A stretch of DNA of 64,000 nucleotides from Nigrospora sphaerica (lineage: Eukaryota > Ascomycota > Sordariomycetes > Amphisphaeriales > Apiosporaceae), in assembly GCA_018287875.1 (NCBI GenBank), contig JAGVVL010000001.1, positions 3,410,001-3,474,000 of the forward strand. The letters run 5' to 3'. The translations under genes and the position numbers were made by a program. The notes under the pieces were generated by a model. That model was given only the letters and a program-made list of their open reading frames with translations, did not search any database and was not told where the DNA came from. Of the stretch, positions 34,223 through 44,616 are shown piece after piece (positions within the stretch are counted from its first letter, which is position 1; every line of letters begins with the position of its first letter).

Positions 34223-36972
34223 TTATAGGCGCGCGTGTCTGGCTTTGAATATGGCGACCTTATCGTCATAGAACAGAATCTCACGCAGCCTAAGGACCGA
34301 GTGGCTATTCTCGAATTCTAGGAACGATGAGTCTGCATCGGACTCGCCGTCTTCTGAGCCCTCGTGGAAGCCGTCTTCCTCTTCATCCGTGGCCGCGTCC
34401 GGATTAGTTCCTGCGTCGTCGTCTTCCTCTTCTCCCTCCTCTTCATCCTCCGTTTCGTCAGCTTCGCTGTGGTTGTCGTCGCCTTCTTCTTCCTCTTCCT
34501 CTTCGTCATCCACGTCAGTTACCGAAACGGCACCTGTATGGTGGTGGTGGTGGTGATGGCCGTTCGCCCCCATATGCTCAGTGCCTCCCGGGCCCCCTAC
34601 GATGGGTGTCTCCAGGATTTCGAAACACTTATTTACTATGCCCACGTAGCATAGCTGGATCTCGGGTCGCAGCGTGATAATGTCGACAAGCTGCAGCGCC
34701 AGCTCTTTGGGCTCGAAGGCCAACTGGATGTGATCTTGCACGTGTTGAATATATAAAGAGCGCAGCTGATGAAGGCTCGGGAGCCTCTGCAGAAAATGAT
34801 GCTGTTCTCGTCAGTTTTGTGCCCTTGGCTTGGGACGATGTAGGAAACAAGCGGTGCAATCTTACCCAATCCCGGTAATGGATGGAAATGGCCATTTCCT
34901 TTAAATTCTGCATGCGCCCGCTTGTGAGGTAGGCAATCATATCACTCGTTACGACCCAATGGCGCCAACGGCTTCCTTCTCGTTCTAGTCTATCGGTGCT
35001 GTCAAGGAGCAACTTGACCAAGCTGGCATGATGACGTCTGATAGCTCCCTTGAATATCTGCTCGATATTCACGGCGGGCGGGTTCGTACGGCACCGGTCC
35101 TGAAGGAAAAGAACCTCAAGAGTATTCGGCGCCAGGGTCTCCTTGATGAAGCTGACGAGGGCAGGCGTGGTTCTGTCGGTATGTATCTTTTTCAAGTTGA
35201 CGTGGTACTGTATGGGTGTGCCGGGCAGGGAGTCGGGGGGTGTTGTGGGCTGGAACTGCCGCTTGAGAACTTTCCATAACATCTCGTGCTGGCCGCAGTT
35301 CAGTATCGTCAAGCTGGTGAGAACGGACCAGTCAAAAGCCTTGCAACACACTTGCATGGCCAACGGTATCCTCTCGAGCTCTAGCGTCCGCAGCTTCAAT
35401 TTCCCATCCAGACGCCTTCGCCCGTGGTATGGGCCCCGGGTTGTTTGGCCATCCTGCTCCGTCCCCGGAGCCGTTTCGCCGTACGGTAAAGGGTTCTCGG
35501 GCCTTTCATGGGCAGCCCCGAGACCAATCGCCGCGGCGTGTGCCGCCCCCGCTAGCTGTACCCAGGTCGGTGATTCGGCAGGGGCAGTGACACCACTCGT
35601 AAACAGGTTAGGGTGGCCGGCTATCGACGACGAGTTTCTCTGCTTGGGCTGCGTAGTGCCTTTTTTGCGAATCTGAAAGATCCTGCCGACCAGGACGCCG
35701 AGCACGCCCCCAAGTCTTTTGTCGCCAATACTGCTCTCCCCGGGCCATCGCGCATTGAAGTCTACCTGTTGCAAGCCGCCACCTTCCCAGGTGTTTACCC
35801 AATCTTGAGTGGCAGCCCTTTGCGAAATACCAATTCGAAGTTCCTGGAGTGTGTCGGCCGAACGTTCAATCAGTATGGACATCTCGTCAAGGTAGGCCAG
35901 CTCATCAATATCCAGTACAGTAAGACTTTTGAGAGGCGGTAGGATACTGAAAGTAGGATATTCGACATGGCTTTCGCTATATCGGGGCGGCGGGCGCAGC
36001 GCAGATGTGATGGCCGAGGTGTAAGCATGATCGAACGCGCCTGTAGTAGGGATTACCATGGGCATGGCTGGTTGCGCGGCGGGGCTGGACGTGGACGAAA
36101 CGGTGCCGCCCAACTCTTGATTATCGTGCCAACGAATCCAGACTTTGTTCAGCCTCGGCTGCCCGTCGGCGTAGTGGTCCTGCAGTGATGCGAGCGCCAT
36201 GAAGACGTCAGATAGCACTCCAGTAGGCATATCCCATACGAAAGTTTCGAGGTTGACCATCTTGTTGACAGCCAGAGCGACCAAAGTACCTAACATCTTG
36301 CCGCTTTCTTTGGTGATGTTGTACTCGGCAACCCAGTCGGCTGGGCCATTGCCCAGAGAAAACTTCCTGGTGTATTTGGCATATTGGTTGTCGATGAGCC
36401 GGTGGGCATTGTTGGTAGACTCGCCAGGTATTCGCCGCCTCAGCCACCGTGATGTCTGAGCGAACTTGCTCCCCAAGCAAAGTGTCGCGAGCCCGTAAGT
36501 AAGCGCATCGACACTTTTGGAATCGGTGCTGGGGATGGTCGAATCGGGCCACACTATATCGAAGCGGGCGTATATATGAGGGACGGCAAGGTTGTAGAGG
36601 GTGGTGCAGGTGAGCGCGAGCGCCGTCAGGTCGTTGGTGTGGGTGATCTGCGCACACGGGGTCAGAGCTAGGATGCGATGTGTCGGGCAAGCTGTTGCCG
36701 CTTACCTCCTTAGTCACGAGCCTCAAGACCTCGACGGGGAGGTCCAACAGATGGAGGGGCCCCGGCTTGGCCGTGACAACCTTCCACTCGTGCTCCTTGC
36801 CCTTCAGAAGCCGCGAGATGGATGGCATCGGCTGTTCGCGCGCCAGCACCCGGGGGGTGGGCGATTCGGGCGGCGTCTCGGAATGGAAGTCGGCAAGCTC
36901 TGGCTTGACCGGGCCGTGAGCGGCTCCGTGGAGCTCCTTGGCAGAGAAGACGGAATCTATGTTGTCCGTCAT
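34223..36972 (-). CDS. F-box protein with C-terminal His and acidic tracts
   Basis: Proposed CDS: complement of 34223-34786, 34866-36647 and 36706-36972, giving 870 aa. Both introns are phase 0 (donors GTAAGC and GTAAGA; acceptors GCGCAG and CTGCAG). An F-box-like motif spans about residues 72-117 (LHLLDLPVEVLRLVTKEI through CTTLYNLAVPHIYARF). A long middle region with periodic leucines (for example LPPLKSLTVLDIDELAYL) suggests leucine-rich-repeat-type folding. Near the C terminus come a run of seven His and two long Asp/Glu tracts, then a short conserved-looking basic end. By family, F-box proteins link substrates to Skp1-Cullin1 ubiquitin ligases; the substrate is unknown. The start ATG at 36972 opens MTDNIDSVF. 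Confidence 0.85.
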
Positions 36973-39946
36973 GGCTTCAAAGGGCTACAGTTGGTCCTTT
37001 GGCTTGTAATGGGGTTACAGGGGGTGTAAGAGATGCATGTTGAGGTCCCCGAGGCAGGCCGCAGGGACTGGAGCGACCGGGTCGCGAAACGACGGGATGC
37101 AGGCCGCCGGGAGGCCGACGTGTCGCTGCCTCGGATCGGTCGGGGGATTTGGTGAGGTCGTGTCGACGTCGGGAGGGGCGCCAGACGTCGGATGCAGTTA
37201 GCAATGTGCTAGACGGGCACGTCTGTACGGAGAGAGGAGGCGGGCGCGGCTGTCGACGGGGTGCACCAAGAGGCGGGAGGAAGATGGATGGATGAGGCTC
37301 TGCGTCGTGGCTGCGATGCGATGCGATGTGCCAATGCCGAGTCGCCGTCGCACGGGCTCCAATGAACCTAGAGGACGGGGAGGCGCGAGGGTACTGTTGC
37401 ACTTAGGTAACGCGCAAATGTACGGAGTACATTGAAGCCCGGATATGAGGCACTCATCCCAGCCCCGGTACCTGCTCAGGAGTAGGTGGATATGAAGAGG
37501 GAAGGCATGGATGTAAGGGTAGGTTAGATGGGGACTCGGCAGGCTCGAGGCAGTGTTGCTGGATTCATGGAAGTAGAGTAATAAAACACTAAAGTAGATG
37601 GCCTGGATATTTTGGGCGGCGGCAGCCGGAGCGCTACATGGGCAACGTACATGAACTTACATGCCAAGTTACAGACCAGTAGCAACCAACCTATCTCCCC
37701 AGGCGGTTATCGCGCCCGTCAGAGACCGACCGCACGCGTGATGGAATAATCTATGGGAGCGTTAGTATCATCACGGCGGGGAATAGGAGACAAACGTGCG
37801 GACCACGGATGGATGCTTGGAACTTAGCGGCCGGCCAAGGGACCCAGAAACGAGATCGATAGGTTCCATACTAGTTGTACATCGTACCTACTTCCGTATG
37901 GGAAAGCTTGCAGGGCATGGGATCCGTCTCCACGCAAATAAGACTGATGAAGATCCCCCAGCTTCTGATTTTGTTCTAATGAATCAGGGCCGGCGGCCAT
38001 CGGCAGCTTGGGGAGCATATACGTTCACTGGTAAGCAGGGGAAGCTCGGTACATGGGCAAATAGCATGGTGAGCGTTCCCGTCCCTTCTCCACCGGCCTG
38101 GCTTGCTGGGTATGGATGGTGGATGTTCTTTGCAGGAGAGATCCATGCATCGCCATCACTAGGGCGTTTTGTTTGTAGTTCCCATGGGACATGACCAAAG
38201 CTCGGGGCCGACGTCCCTGAATGCTAATCTACAGCTATGGAGTGCCGAGGCTCGGGACCCAGCCGCCGCCTACCGGATTTTGGCTCTGGCTGGCCTCCCC
38301 GACTGGTTGCAGGAAGGTGCCCCAGCAGCACTACACATCCAGAGCAGAATCGCTATGGGATATTCAGCAACGGGCACCATGTTGTGCATACCTTAGGATG
38401 CTACCCGTGAACCACCGCCTCTTCCAGCGGTGTGGCCATGACTATCCTATGGGCGCTGAAAGGGAAGGCTTGATCGCCGCCCCGCGTTGCGAAGGAGCCT
38501 TGAAAGGTCTGGGCTGGAAGCCGTCGAGAGGCACGGTAGCCCCTGAGGCTTGAAAGTCTAAGGCAGTCGTTTGTAGGGACCAGGGGCCCTGCGTACAAGC
38601 CGACGGCGAGTTTCCCCCTCTGAAAGTCAACCGGCCGGCGCTTTAGACGTACTGAAGCCGGGCTGCGCAGTTGCCAACTCGGAGTCGCTGACGGGGTGCT
38701 TACACTGTTCCGAAACCGGTAAGCACATTCATGATAGGTAGGCAGGTCTCTTTGTAAGCCCGGCTTGATGTGGAGGCCCATAGCAAGCACGGGATACTTC
38801 TCCAATGCCTCTCGTGTGACCTCATGGGGACACTTCCTGGCCATGAGTTCTCTGGGTCAGCTGGCGGACGAGCGTGAGGCGGTCATGGGGAAGGGGCAGG
38901 CAGGCAGCAGTACCTAGTAGTCGCCGTTGGCGCGTCCCGCCATTTCACGCACGCCCCCGTCCCTCATTTCTTTCTCGGTACATGGCTAGATCCCCCTTTC
39001 TCTGGCAACCGGAGCAGTTACAACTAACTGCCCTCCAGCTACTACTCCCTATGTACTTATTTACTAAGTTGGAGGGGCTGTCTCTGTGGTCGTCTCCCGC
39101 TGTGCATGGTTGGACTACTAATTTCTGTTAGATATTGCAACCAGGCCTCGTCAACTGTACGAATGAAAGCAAGCAAGTAAAGTACTAAAAAAATGCACCT
39201 CTTGCCTTACGTGTATACCTCTTTTCTCCATCAGCGGAGACGACAACTCGAGATCCAACGTGTGCGGAGAACAAGAAGTAGGTGCCTACCTACCCACCTA
39301 CCAACATACATCATGACAGTCGCTCTATCAGGGTTGGACCTCTGGCTCGCGAGCTCAGGTGGCCCACGACTGCGCACCACGTCTGAGCCGTGATGCCAAG
39401 CTGAGACGATACACCAGCCGTGCCTCCCTACAAAGCCTCTGACCAGGGCAGTTGGACGGGACGTCAGGTCACAAAATCGCATCCGTATTGCTCTGCCATC
39501 CATTTATCCCCCGGGCTGTACACGGCGAGACAAGCCTAGCCCCGCTTCCGCCCGCCCACGTCAGTCCGGGCCCAGGCTAAATAAATTGGGTTGCATCATC
39601 CTCTTGCGGTCGGGTCTTCCTCCTTGTTGCTCGTGGCAGAACGTTACTGCCTAACACCACCAACATTAACACCTGGCCTCCGGAAGGCCTCGTCAACGAG
39701 CTTGCGTAGTCACCGTCTCGCAACGCTCGAGGTGTCCTCCTGCTGCCGCTGCCTTGGGCCCTTTTGCCCCTGCATCAAGCGCGCATGGTTCTTTCACCCC
39801 TCACCCGCTTTATCCTGGCCTCCTCCAGCTTTTCCGCACCGCCGACTTCTTAAGAAGCAGCACCACCGCCTCGTCGCACCCGCCCGTCCACGCGCTATAT
39901 ACCGTCGCCTCGCCTATCCGCATACCCGCTCCGCACGTCTGGCAAC
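36973..39946. other. 3.0-kb divergent intergenic region (F-box gene / PKR1)
   Basis: This lies between two divergent start codons and must hold both promoters. CT-rich sequence precedes PKR1 (about 39600-39945), consistent with a leader. Short TACC clusters occur near 39270-39310. A 147-codon minus frame at 38401-38844 has no recognisable motif and is not called. Confidence 0.5.
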
Positions 39947-40429
39947 ATGGCGTCGTTCGTGGAGGAACTTTGGAACTCCATCTTCACCCCGGGCACGACC
40001 CCGACCCTGCTGATTGCAACCAACGCCACATTCGCCTGTCTGCAGCTGGTCCTCTTGGCCCTTCTGCTGGCCACCTACAGCATCCACTTCCTGGTCCTTT
40101 CTGTCCTCTGTGGCGGGCTGTGGACCGCCATCAACTGGTTTGCGACAGAGCTCAAGAAGGAACAAGCGCGCGAGGCAGAAGAAAAAGCTAAAGCCGAGAC
40201 GAGGGCTCGGCAAAACGCCGACGATAGCGAGGAAACCGAAGTCGAGATGACCGACACCAAACCGCGCTCGTTGAGACCCCCAGCGTCAGCCAGCATGGAG
40301 GTTGAGATTGTTGAACCCGCTGGCGAGTTGAAGCTGAGGCCCGAAACCTCGCCGGGCTCACGATCCGGCGTGAGCACTGAAGACGAATGGGAGAAGGTCT
40401 CGGAGAATGAGACGGAGAAGGATAAGTGA
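39947..40429 (+). CDS. PKR1: V-ATPase assembly factor Pkr1 (ER membrane protein)
   Basis: Single-exon gene, 160 aa. The first 70 residues match the Pkr1 family well. They begin MASFVEELWNSIFTPGTTP and contain two adjacent hydrophobic segments (about residues 20-43 and 45-66) separated by a short Ser-Ile-His loop. In yeast, Pkr1 is a small ER protein that helps assemble the V0 sector of the vacuolar H+-ATPase. After residue 70 comes a charged, Glu/Lys-rich cytosolic tail ending in EKDK. The tail makes the protein longer than yeast Pkr1 and looks disordered. The start at 39947 fits the family N terminus exactly. Confidence 0.9.
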   Translation: MASFVEELWNSIFTPGTTPTLLIATNATFACLQLVLLALLLATYSIHFLVLSVLCGGLWTAINWFATELKKEQAREAEEKAKAETRARQNADDSEETEVEMTDTKPRSLRPPASASMEVEIVEPAGELKLRPETSPGSRSGVSTEDEWEKVSENETEKDK

Positions 40430-41254
40430 GGGGAGGCCGGCTGATATGCCGGATGAGCAGCGACATGTTTGTACTTGAGAGTGGACCATTCGCATGGGCG
40501 AGGACTGCGCCCTCTCTTACTAAGTACCTTTTACTTTGGGACGGCACACCCAAGACGGGATCTTCCTGTAGGCGGGCGCGCCGAATGTCGTATACTGGCC
40601 CTCGTGGCAATCGGAAGCATACCAAGAACTACACAGTAGCGATGTAGCCTGCAGACGGCCAGCGAGGGTTTCGAGGTCAGGCTGGAGAGAAGCCAAGCTG
40701 CTGTACCTTGCTGTACCTACCTGATAAAGGTATATTTTACCTGGCGACCCTTCAAACCCTCACATTGCCTGTATACTAGGCTAGTTCTCCCACTCAACAG
40801 CCAGGCTGGCACGTCGGATGCAGATTATGTACATATGTACTTTAATATTTGGGAGGCATGAAGTCGGGTGTGTAAATACAAAAATGCTATGGAAGACACT
40901 GGTGGCTCTTCCTCAGGTACCAAACAATTACCACCTCTTTTGGTTGGGCTTCCCGTTGTCAGGGAGGCCCGTGCACGCGCTTGCTTGAGCTTGGTATGGA
41001 TAGCATATCAGTAGTAGAATGGAAGAAGTACTTAACTAGTAGGCGTAGGTGACTAACAAAGCCCAAGTACCCCCTTTCATTGGGACGCGTGCGAGAGCTG
41101 CGCAGGCCGCCTGAAATTTCAGGCGAGCGCATCAACTCCTTCCCAGCACTCGATCCACGCTCGCGACTCGGGCGACCAAATCCACATCCAGATCCGCGAA
41201 AGTCAGATCAGCGAACCTGCCGCATACGACACCCAAGCACCAGGATCGATCAAG
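40430..41254. other. Intergenic region between PKR1 and SMD1
   Basis: About 825 bp between two plus-strand genes, holding the PKR1 3'UTR and the SMD1 promoter. No open frame with a recognisable motif and no repeat of note. Confidence 0.5.
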
Positions 41255-41809
41255 ATGAAGCTCGTCAGGTAAGTCCTGCCCTCTACCGCCATACCCGATT
41301 GCACAATGAGTGCTGAAAACTACCCAGCTTCCCTTCTAGGCCTCGCAAGCTAACAACGTTCCCGCCAGATTTCTCCAGAAATGCGGCAACGAGACGGTGA
41401 CGATTGAGCTGAAGAATGGTAGGCGCCTTCCCCTTCGGCCCCTTTCCCCCACGATTTCCCGGCGTCTCGTCCAGCGCGCCGGGCTGGCTAACGCGGCTCC
41501 CGACCAGGCACCGTCATTCACGGCACCATCACCTCGGTGTCGCCGCAGATGAACACGGCCCTGCGGACAGTCAAGATGACGCCAAAAGGGCAGGACCCCA
41601 TCCAGCTCGACACGATGAACATTCGGGGCTCCACCATCCGCTACTTCATCCTGCCCGATTCGCTACCCCTCGACACGCTGCTCATCGACGACTCGGTCAA
41701 GCCCAAGAACAAGGCGCGCAAGGAAGTCGCCGACCGTGGCGGACGCGGCGGCCGAGGTGGCATGCGCGGCCGAGGACGTGGCCGTGGCCGCGGACGTGGC
41801 CGGCCTTGA
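41255..41809 (+). CDS. SMD1: Small nuclear ribonucleoprotein Sm D1, three exons
   Basis: Proposed CDS: 41255-41268, 41369-41418 and 41508-41809, giving 121 aa, the usual SmD1 size. The first coding exon is only 14 nt (MKLV and part of Arg5). Donors are GTAAGT and GTAGGC, and both introns carry CTAAC branch sites. The product has the Sm1 motif (residues about 5-38, including [20 protein letters not shown]), the Sm2 motif (about 60-70, [14 protein letters not shown]) and a C-terminal RG/GRG repeat that in this family is methylated on arginine. SmD1 is one of the seven proteins of the Sm ring on U1, U2, U4 and U5 snRNAs and is needed for pre-mRNA splicing. Its 3' end faces MTQ2 across 338 bp. 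Confidence 0.95.
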
Positions 41810-42147
41810 GCGGACACGGCGAGGGCGGGGGCTCCAAATACCAGAATAGGCGGGGGAGGGAGGAAAGGCTTCGGAACGCCAGCCAGCGCGGTAGGCAAGG
41901 GCACACGCTCGGCCGCGGATTTTATTCAGATTCTGACGACCCGCGTTGCCACGAGCGGAAGGGAAACCGGATGGGCCCCCCTGGCATCCATGGCGTTCAT
42001 GACGGGCACATTGCGAACCACAACCCAGCGAGGACAAAGACACTGCGTCGCTGGGGGGATGACTCCGCGCTGGATCATTTGCTTATAATCTACGTCGCGT
42101 CGGCAGGCAAGAAAACAACGGAAGGTGTTTTGATTATGGCAACTTCT
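41810..42147. other. Convergent 3' intergenic region, SMD1 / MTQ2
   Basis: 338 bp shared by two convergent genes and expected to hold both 3'UTRs. Nothing else is recognised. Confidence 0.5.
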
Positions 42148-42897
42148 CTACTCCTCCCTCCAAATCCTGATGATCTGTAACTTTTCCCAACCGGCCTGCA
42201 AGCCGCTCGAGCCCACCGTCTCGGCCCTCCACGCAGAACCGAAGCCACGGATGCGCTGTTTGACCTCCTCGGGCTTGTTCTGTGCGCACAGAAGGATGTA
42301 GGCGCAGCCGCGTGCGGACAGGACGTCGGTCAGGCCGTCGAGCAGGCGGTTCGTCGTTTCCATGCCGTCGCGGCCGCCGGCGTACGACAGCGAGAGGAGG
42401 TACGAGTCGTCCTGGAAGGTGGGCCGGGCCTCGCACGTCACCATGTCGGTGGCGGTCGGCTGGCGGGGCAGCTCCTCGGTGGGCACGTAGGGCGGGTTGA
42501 AGATGAGGACGTCGACCGAGGCGGGCCGGAGCGGGGCGAGCAGGTCACCCTGCACGGCCTGCAGCCAGACGCCGTGCGTGGCCGGGCAGTCGCGCGCCGC
42601 GCGCCGCACCGTCCGGTCCGTCGCGGCGCAGGCGTAGCGGTTCACGTCGACGGCGGCCGTGAGGACGGCGCGCGTCCCGAAGAGGGCCCGCGCCTGCGCG
42701 TGCACGAAGCCGACGACGACGCCCGACCCCGGCCCGATCTCCACCACGAGCGGCGGCGGCGCCGCCAGCGCGAAGCGGGCCTGCAGGAACGCCGTCTCCG
42801 ACGCCGACGACAGCGTGTCGAGCAGCAGGAACGAGTCCTCGGCCGGCTCGTAGACGCGCTCGTACGCCACGTGCGACGTGTCTGGGGTGGGAAGCAT
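42148..42897 (-). CDS. MTQ2: eRF1 methyltransferase catalytic subunit Mtq2 (HemK2/N6AMT1 family)
   Basis: Single-exon gene, 249 aa. It is a class I SAM-dependent methyltransferase that, with Trm112, methylates the Gln of the GGQ motif of translation release factor eRF1. The N terminus reads MLPTPDTSHV, then YEPAEDSFLLLD (residues 16-27), a family hallmark. SAM-binding motif I is VVEIGPGSG (51-59). The catalytic motif NPPY lies at residues 134-137, preceded by DVLIF and followed by VPTEEL. These glutamine-methyltransferase motifs are intact. Length and start match the family. The gene is strongly GC-rich, which gives long antisense open frames that are not real. Confidence 0.93.
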   Translation of the reverse strand: MLPTPDTSHVAYERVYEPAEDSFLLLDTLSSASETAFLQARFALAAPPPLVVEIGPGSGVVVGFVHAQARALFGTRAVLTAAVDVNRYACAATDRTVRRAARDCPATHGVWLQAVQGDLLAPLRPASVDVLIFNPPYVPTEELPRQPTATDMVTCEARPTFQDDSYLLSLSYAGGRDGMETTNRLLDGLTDVLSARGCAYILLCAQNKPEEVKQRIRGFGSAWRAETVGSSGLQAGWEKLQIIRIWREE

Positions 42898-43678
42898 GAC
42901 GCGCTGCGGGCCCCGTCCGTGTCGAGGCGATAGAACACGGGGGCGGGAAGCGGGTGGTGTTGTGGGAAAGGTGGGATGGAATTTGGAGGTGATGGTTCGG
43001 CCTCATCGTAAGCCTACACCCCGTTTAGAATAAGCCGTTGGTCAAAACGGGGTCCCGCCCACGTGATACCACCGTACAAGAAGACGCGAGATGAAGTTCG
43101 GTCAGTAGAGAAGTCGGCTGGGTGATGTTCAAGCAAGAAAGCCCCTCCCCTCTCTGCTTTCCAGTAGGGGAAGAAGTGCCGGCTTCCTGCGTCACCTCGG
43201 CTTTCGCATTGTAAGTGAAGTGCTTGCATCCAGCGTTCGGATGAGGCTGTCCTCCCGCGCCCATGGTTGGACCCAACAGCCGTTGAATGCAGCAACAAGA
43301 TTGCATCATTGCAAACCCGCAAGATGCGTTTTCAGGTTATCGTCGTGCTTTCAGATGGTCTCTCATTGCCTCTGAATCGCCTTTTTGACAAGCGCACGGG
43401 TGACGGTGTTTCCTACCCAGTTTACGCTCGGTTATGACTTCCCTGCACTTCAAAGGACAGCAGCATTCCTGGTTTACTCTTGTTACTCTGGTAACTGGTA
43501 CCTACATAGGTATCTAGGCAGGCAGCCGTTGAATAGGCCATATTGGCAAGTTTGTTGGATGACCCTTTGATCAGCTGGTTTTCCGCATTTACGGTTCACC
43601 CAAGTTGGCCAACAGCACCACTTCACGCTGTCCTTCCAAAACCCTCCCTCTATCGAGGAACCGCCTTCTTCCAGCCAC
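42898..43678. other. Intergenic region upstream of MTQ2
   Basis: About 780 bp containing the MTQ2 promoter and the 3'UTR of the next minus-strand gene. Open frames of about 100 codons on the minus strand show no motif. Confidence 0.5.
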
Positions 43679-44178
43679 TCACATCACCTGGCAGTTCAGG
43701 CCCGGGTCCCCGCGAGATGGCCCGAGGCCCCAGCGCCACGTATCACGGATGTCCTTGACCATGCGTATGCGGTTCTTGTCGTAAGCGCCGGGTGCCGCGC
43801 AGGCCGGGCACACCATGTCGAGGGACACGAGGGGGGCCGGTGAGCGGGCCACACCGTCGCGGAACATGTAGCAGTGGTTGAAGCCCAGCTCCGGGCAGCA
43901 CGGCGTCGCGATCTGCAGCCAGTGGTGTCGGCAGCGCCGGGAGCGGAAATGCGTCGTGGCGCACATGAGGGGGGCCTTTTTCTCGCACTCGATACGTTCG
44001 GGCCAGGTCTGGACGCGTTTCTGCTTCTTGGGGGACTTTGAGAGGGACCAGGACGAATGCAAGCGGCGAGGAAATAGTTGGGCTTGGTTAGTAGGTATCT
44101 GTGAAAGTTCGCGTCGGCAACATGACGTGGTATGAGGAGCCTTGACGAGGGCCGTTTGCTTGTTGACGGTTTGGCCAT
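43679..44178 (-). CDS. Small Cys/His-rich protein of unknown function
   Basis: I do not recognise a named family. The well-supported part is an exon of about 119 codons, complement of 43679-44035, beginning SPKKQKRVQTWPERIEC and ending in a Val-Met pair. It has ordered Cys/His residues: C in IECEKK, MCATTHF, RRCRHHW, TPCCPELGFNHC, then a final CPAC pair, which suggests zinc binding. A Trp-rich end (DTWRWGLGPS) follows. The N terminus is uncertain. The nearest ATG (44178) is in another frame. A 57-nt first exon joined by a GTTGCC donor at 44121 to the acceptor at 44036 would restore frame, but that donor is weak. A TACTAAC branch site supports the acceptor. The exon composition and Cys spacing look like coding sequence, not chance. 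Confidence 0.6.
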
Positions 44179-44616
44179 AGGTTAGGCGGGCCGATGTACA
44201 TATACATCCAGGACGAAAGCCGGATCGTTTAGATGTAGTGCTGGGAATTCATGTCCCGAAGTCAAATGGTTGTTAGACTCAGCCTCAGCAGCTTCGCCGA
44301 ATTCATGTATGCTGGTAACGGGTGGGAGTTGATGGGAGGCGGCGTGAGAAACCGGAGGGAAAAGAGCATTTTGGCGGTAGTGGAGAGCTTTGCTAGGGAA
44401 GAACCTTTTCGCCCGTCTCCTTCACTTGGCACATACTATCTACGTAGGATAGTAGAGACCCGGGTCCCTCGTTCAACACTCTCGGAGCCGCGTGCAAAAC
44501 TGGCTGTGATACAGTTGGAAGTCACTCCATGGACTTTGGGTATCCCCGGGGGCATGGGCTACGACAAACGGAGAGGCATCACCTAAAGCTTTCTAGCACC
44601 AAGACCGGCCTCAGCC
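44179..44616. other. Intergenic region
   Basis: 438 bp between two minus-strand genes. It should contain the 3'UTR of the channel gene and the promoter of the Cys-rich gene. An open frame on the plus strand (44251-44586) has no motif. Confidence 0.5.

Noticed and set aside
38401..38844. 147-codon minus-strand frame between the F-box gene and PKR1
   Set aside because: No motif or splice context, and composition is not clearly coding. It could be revisited with transcript data.
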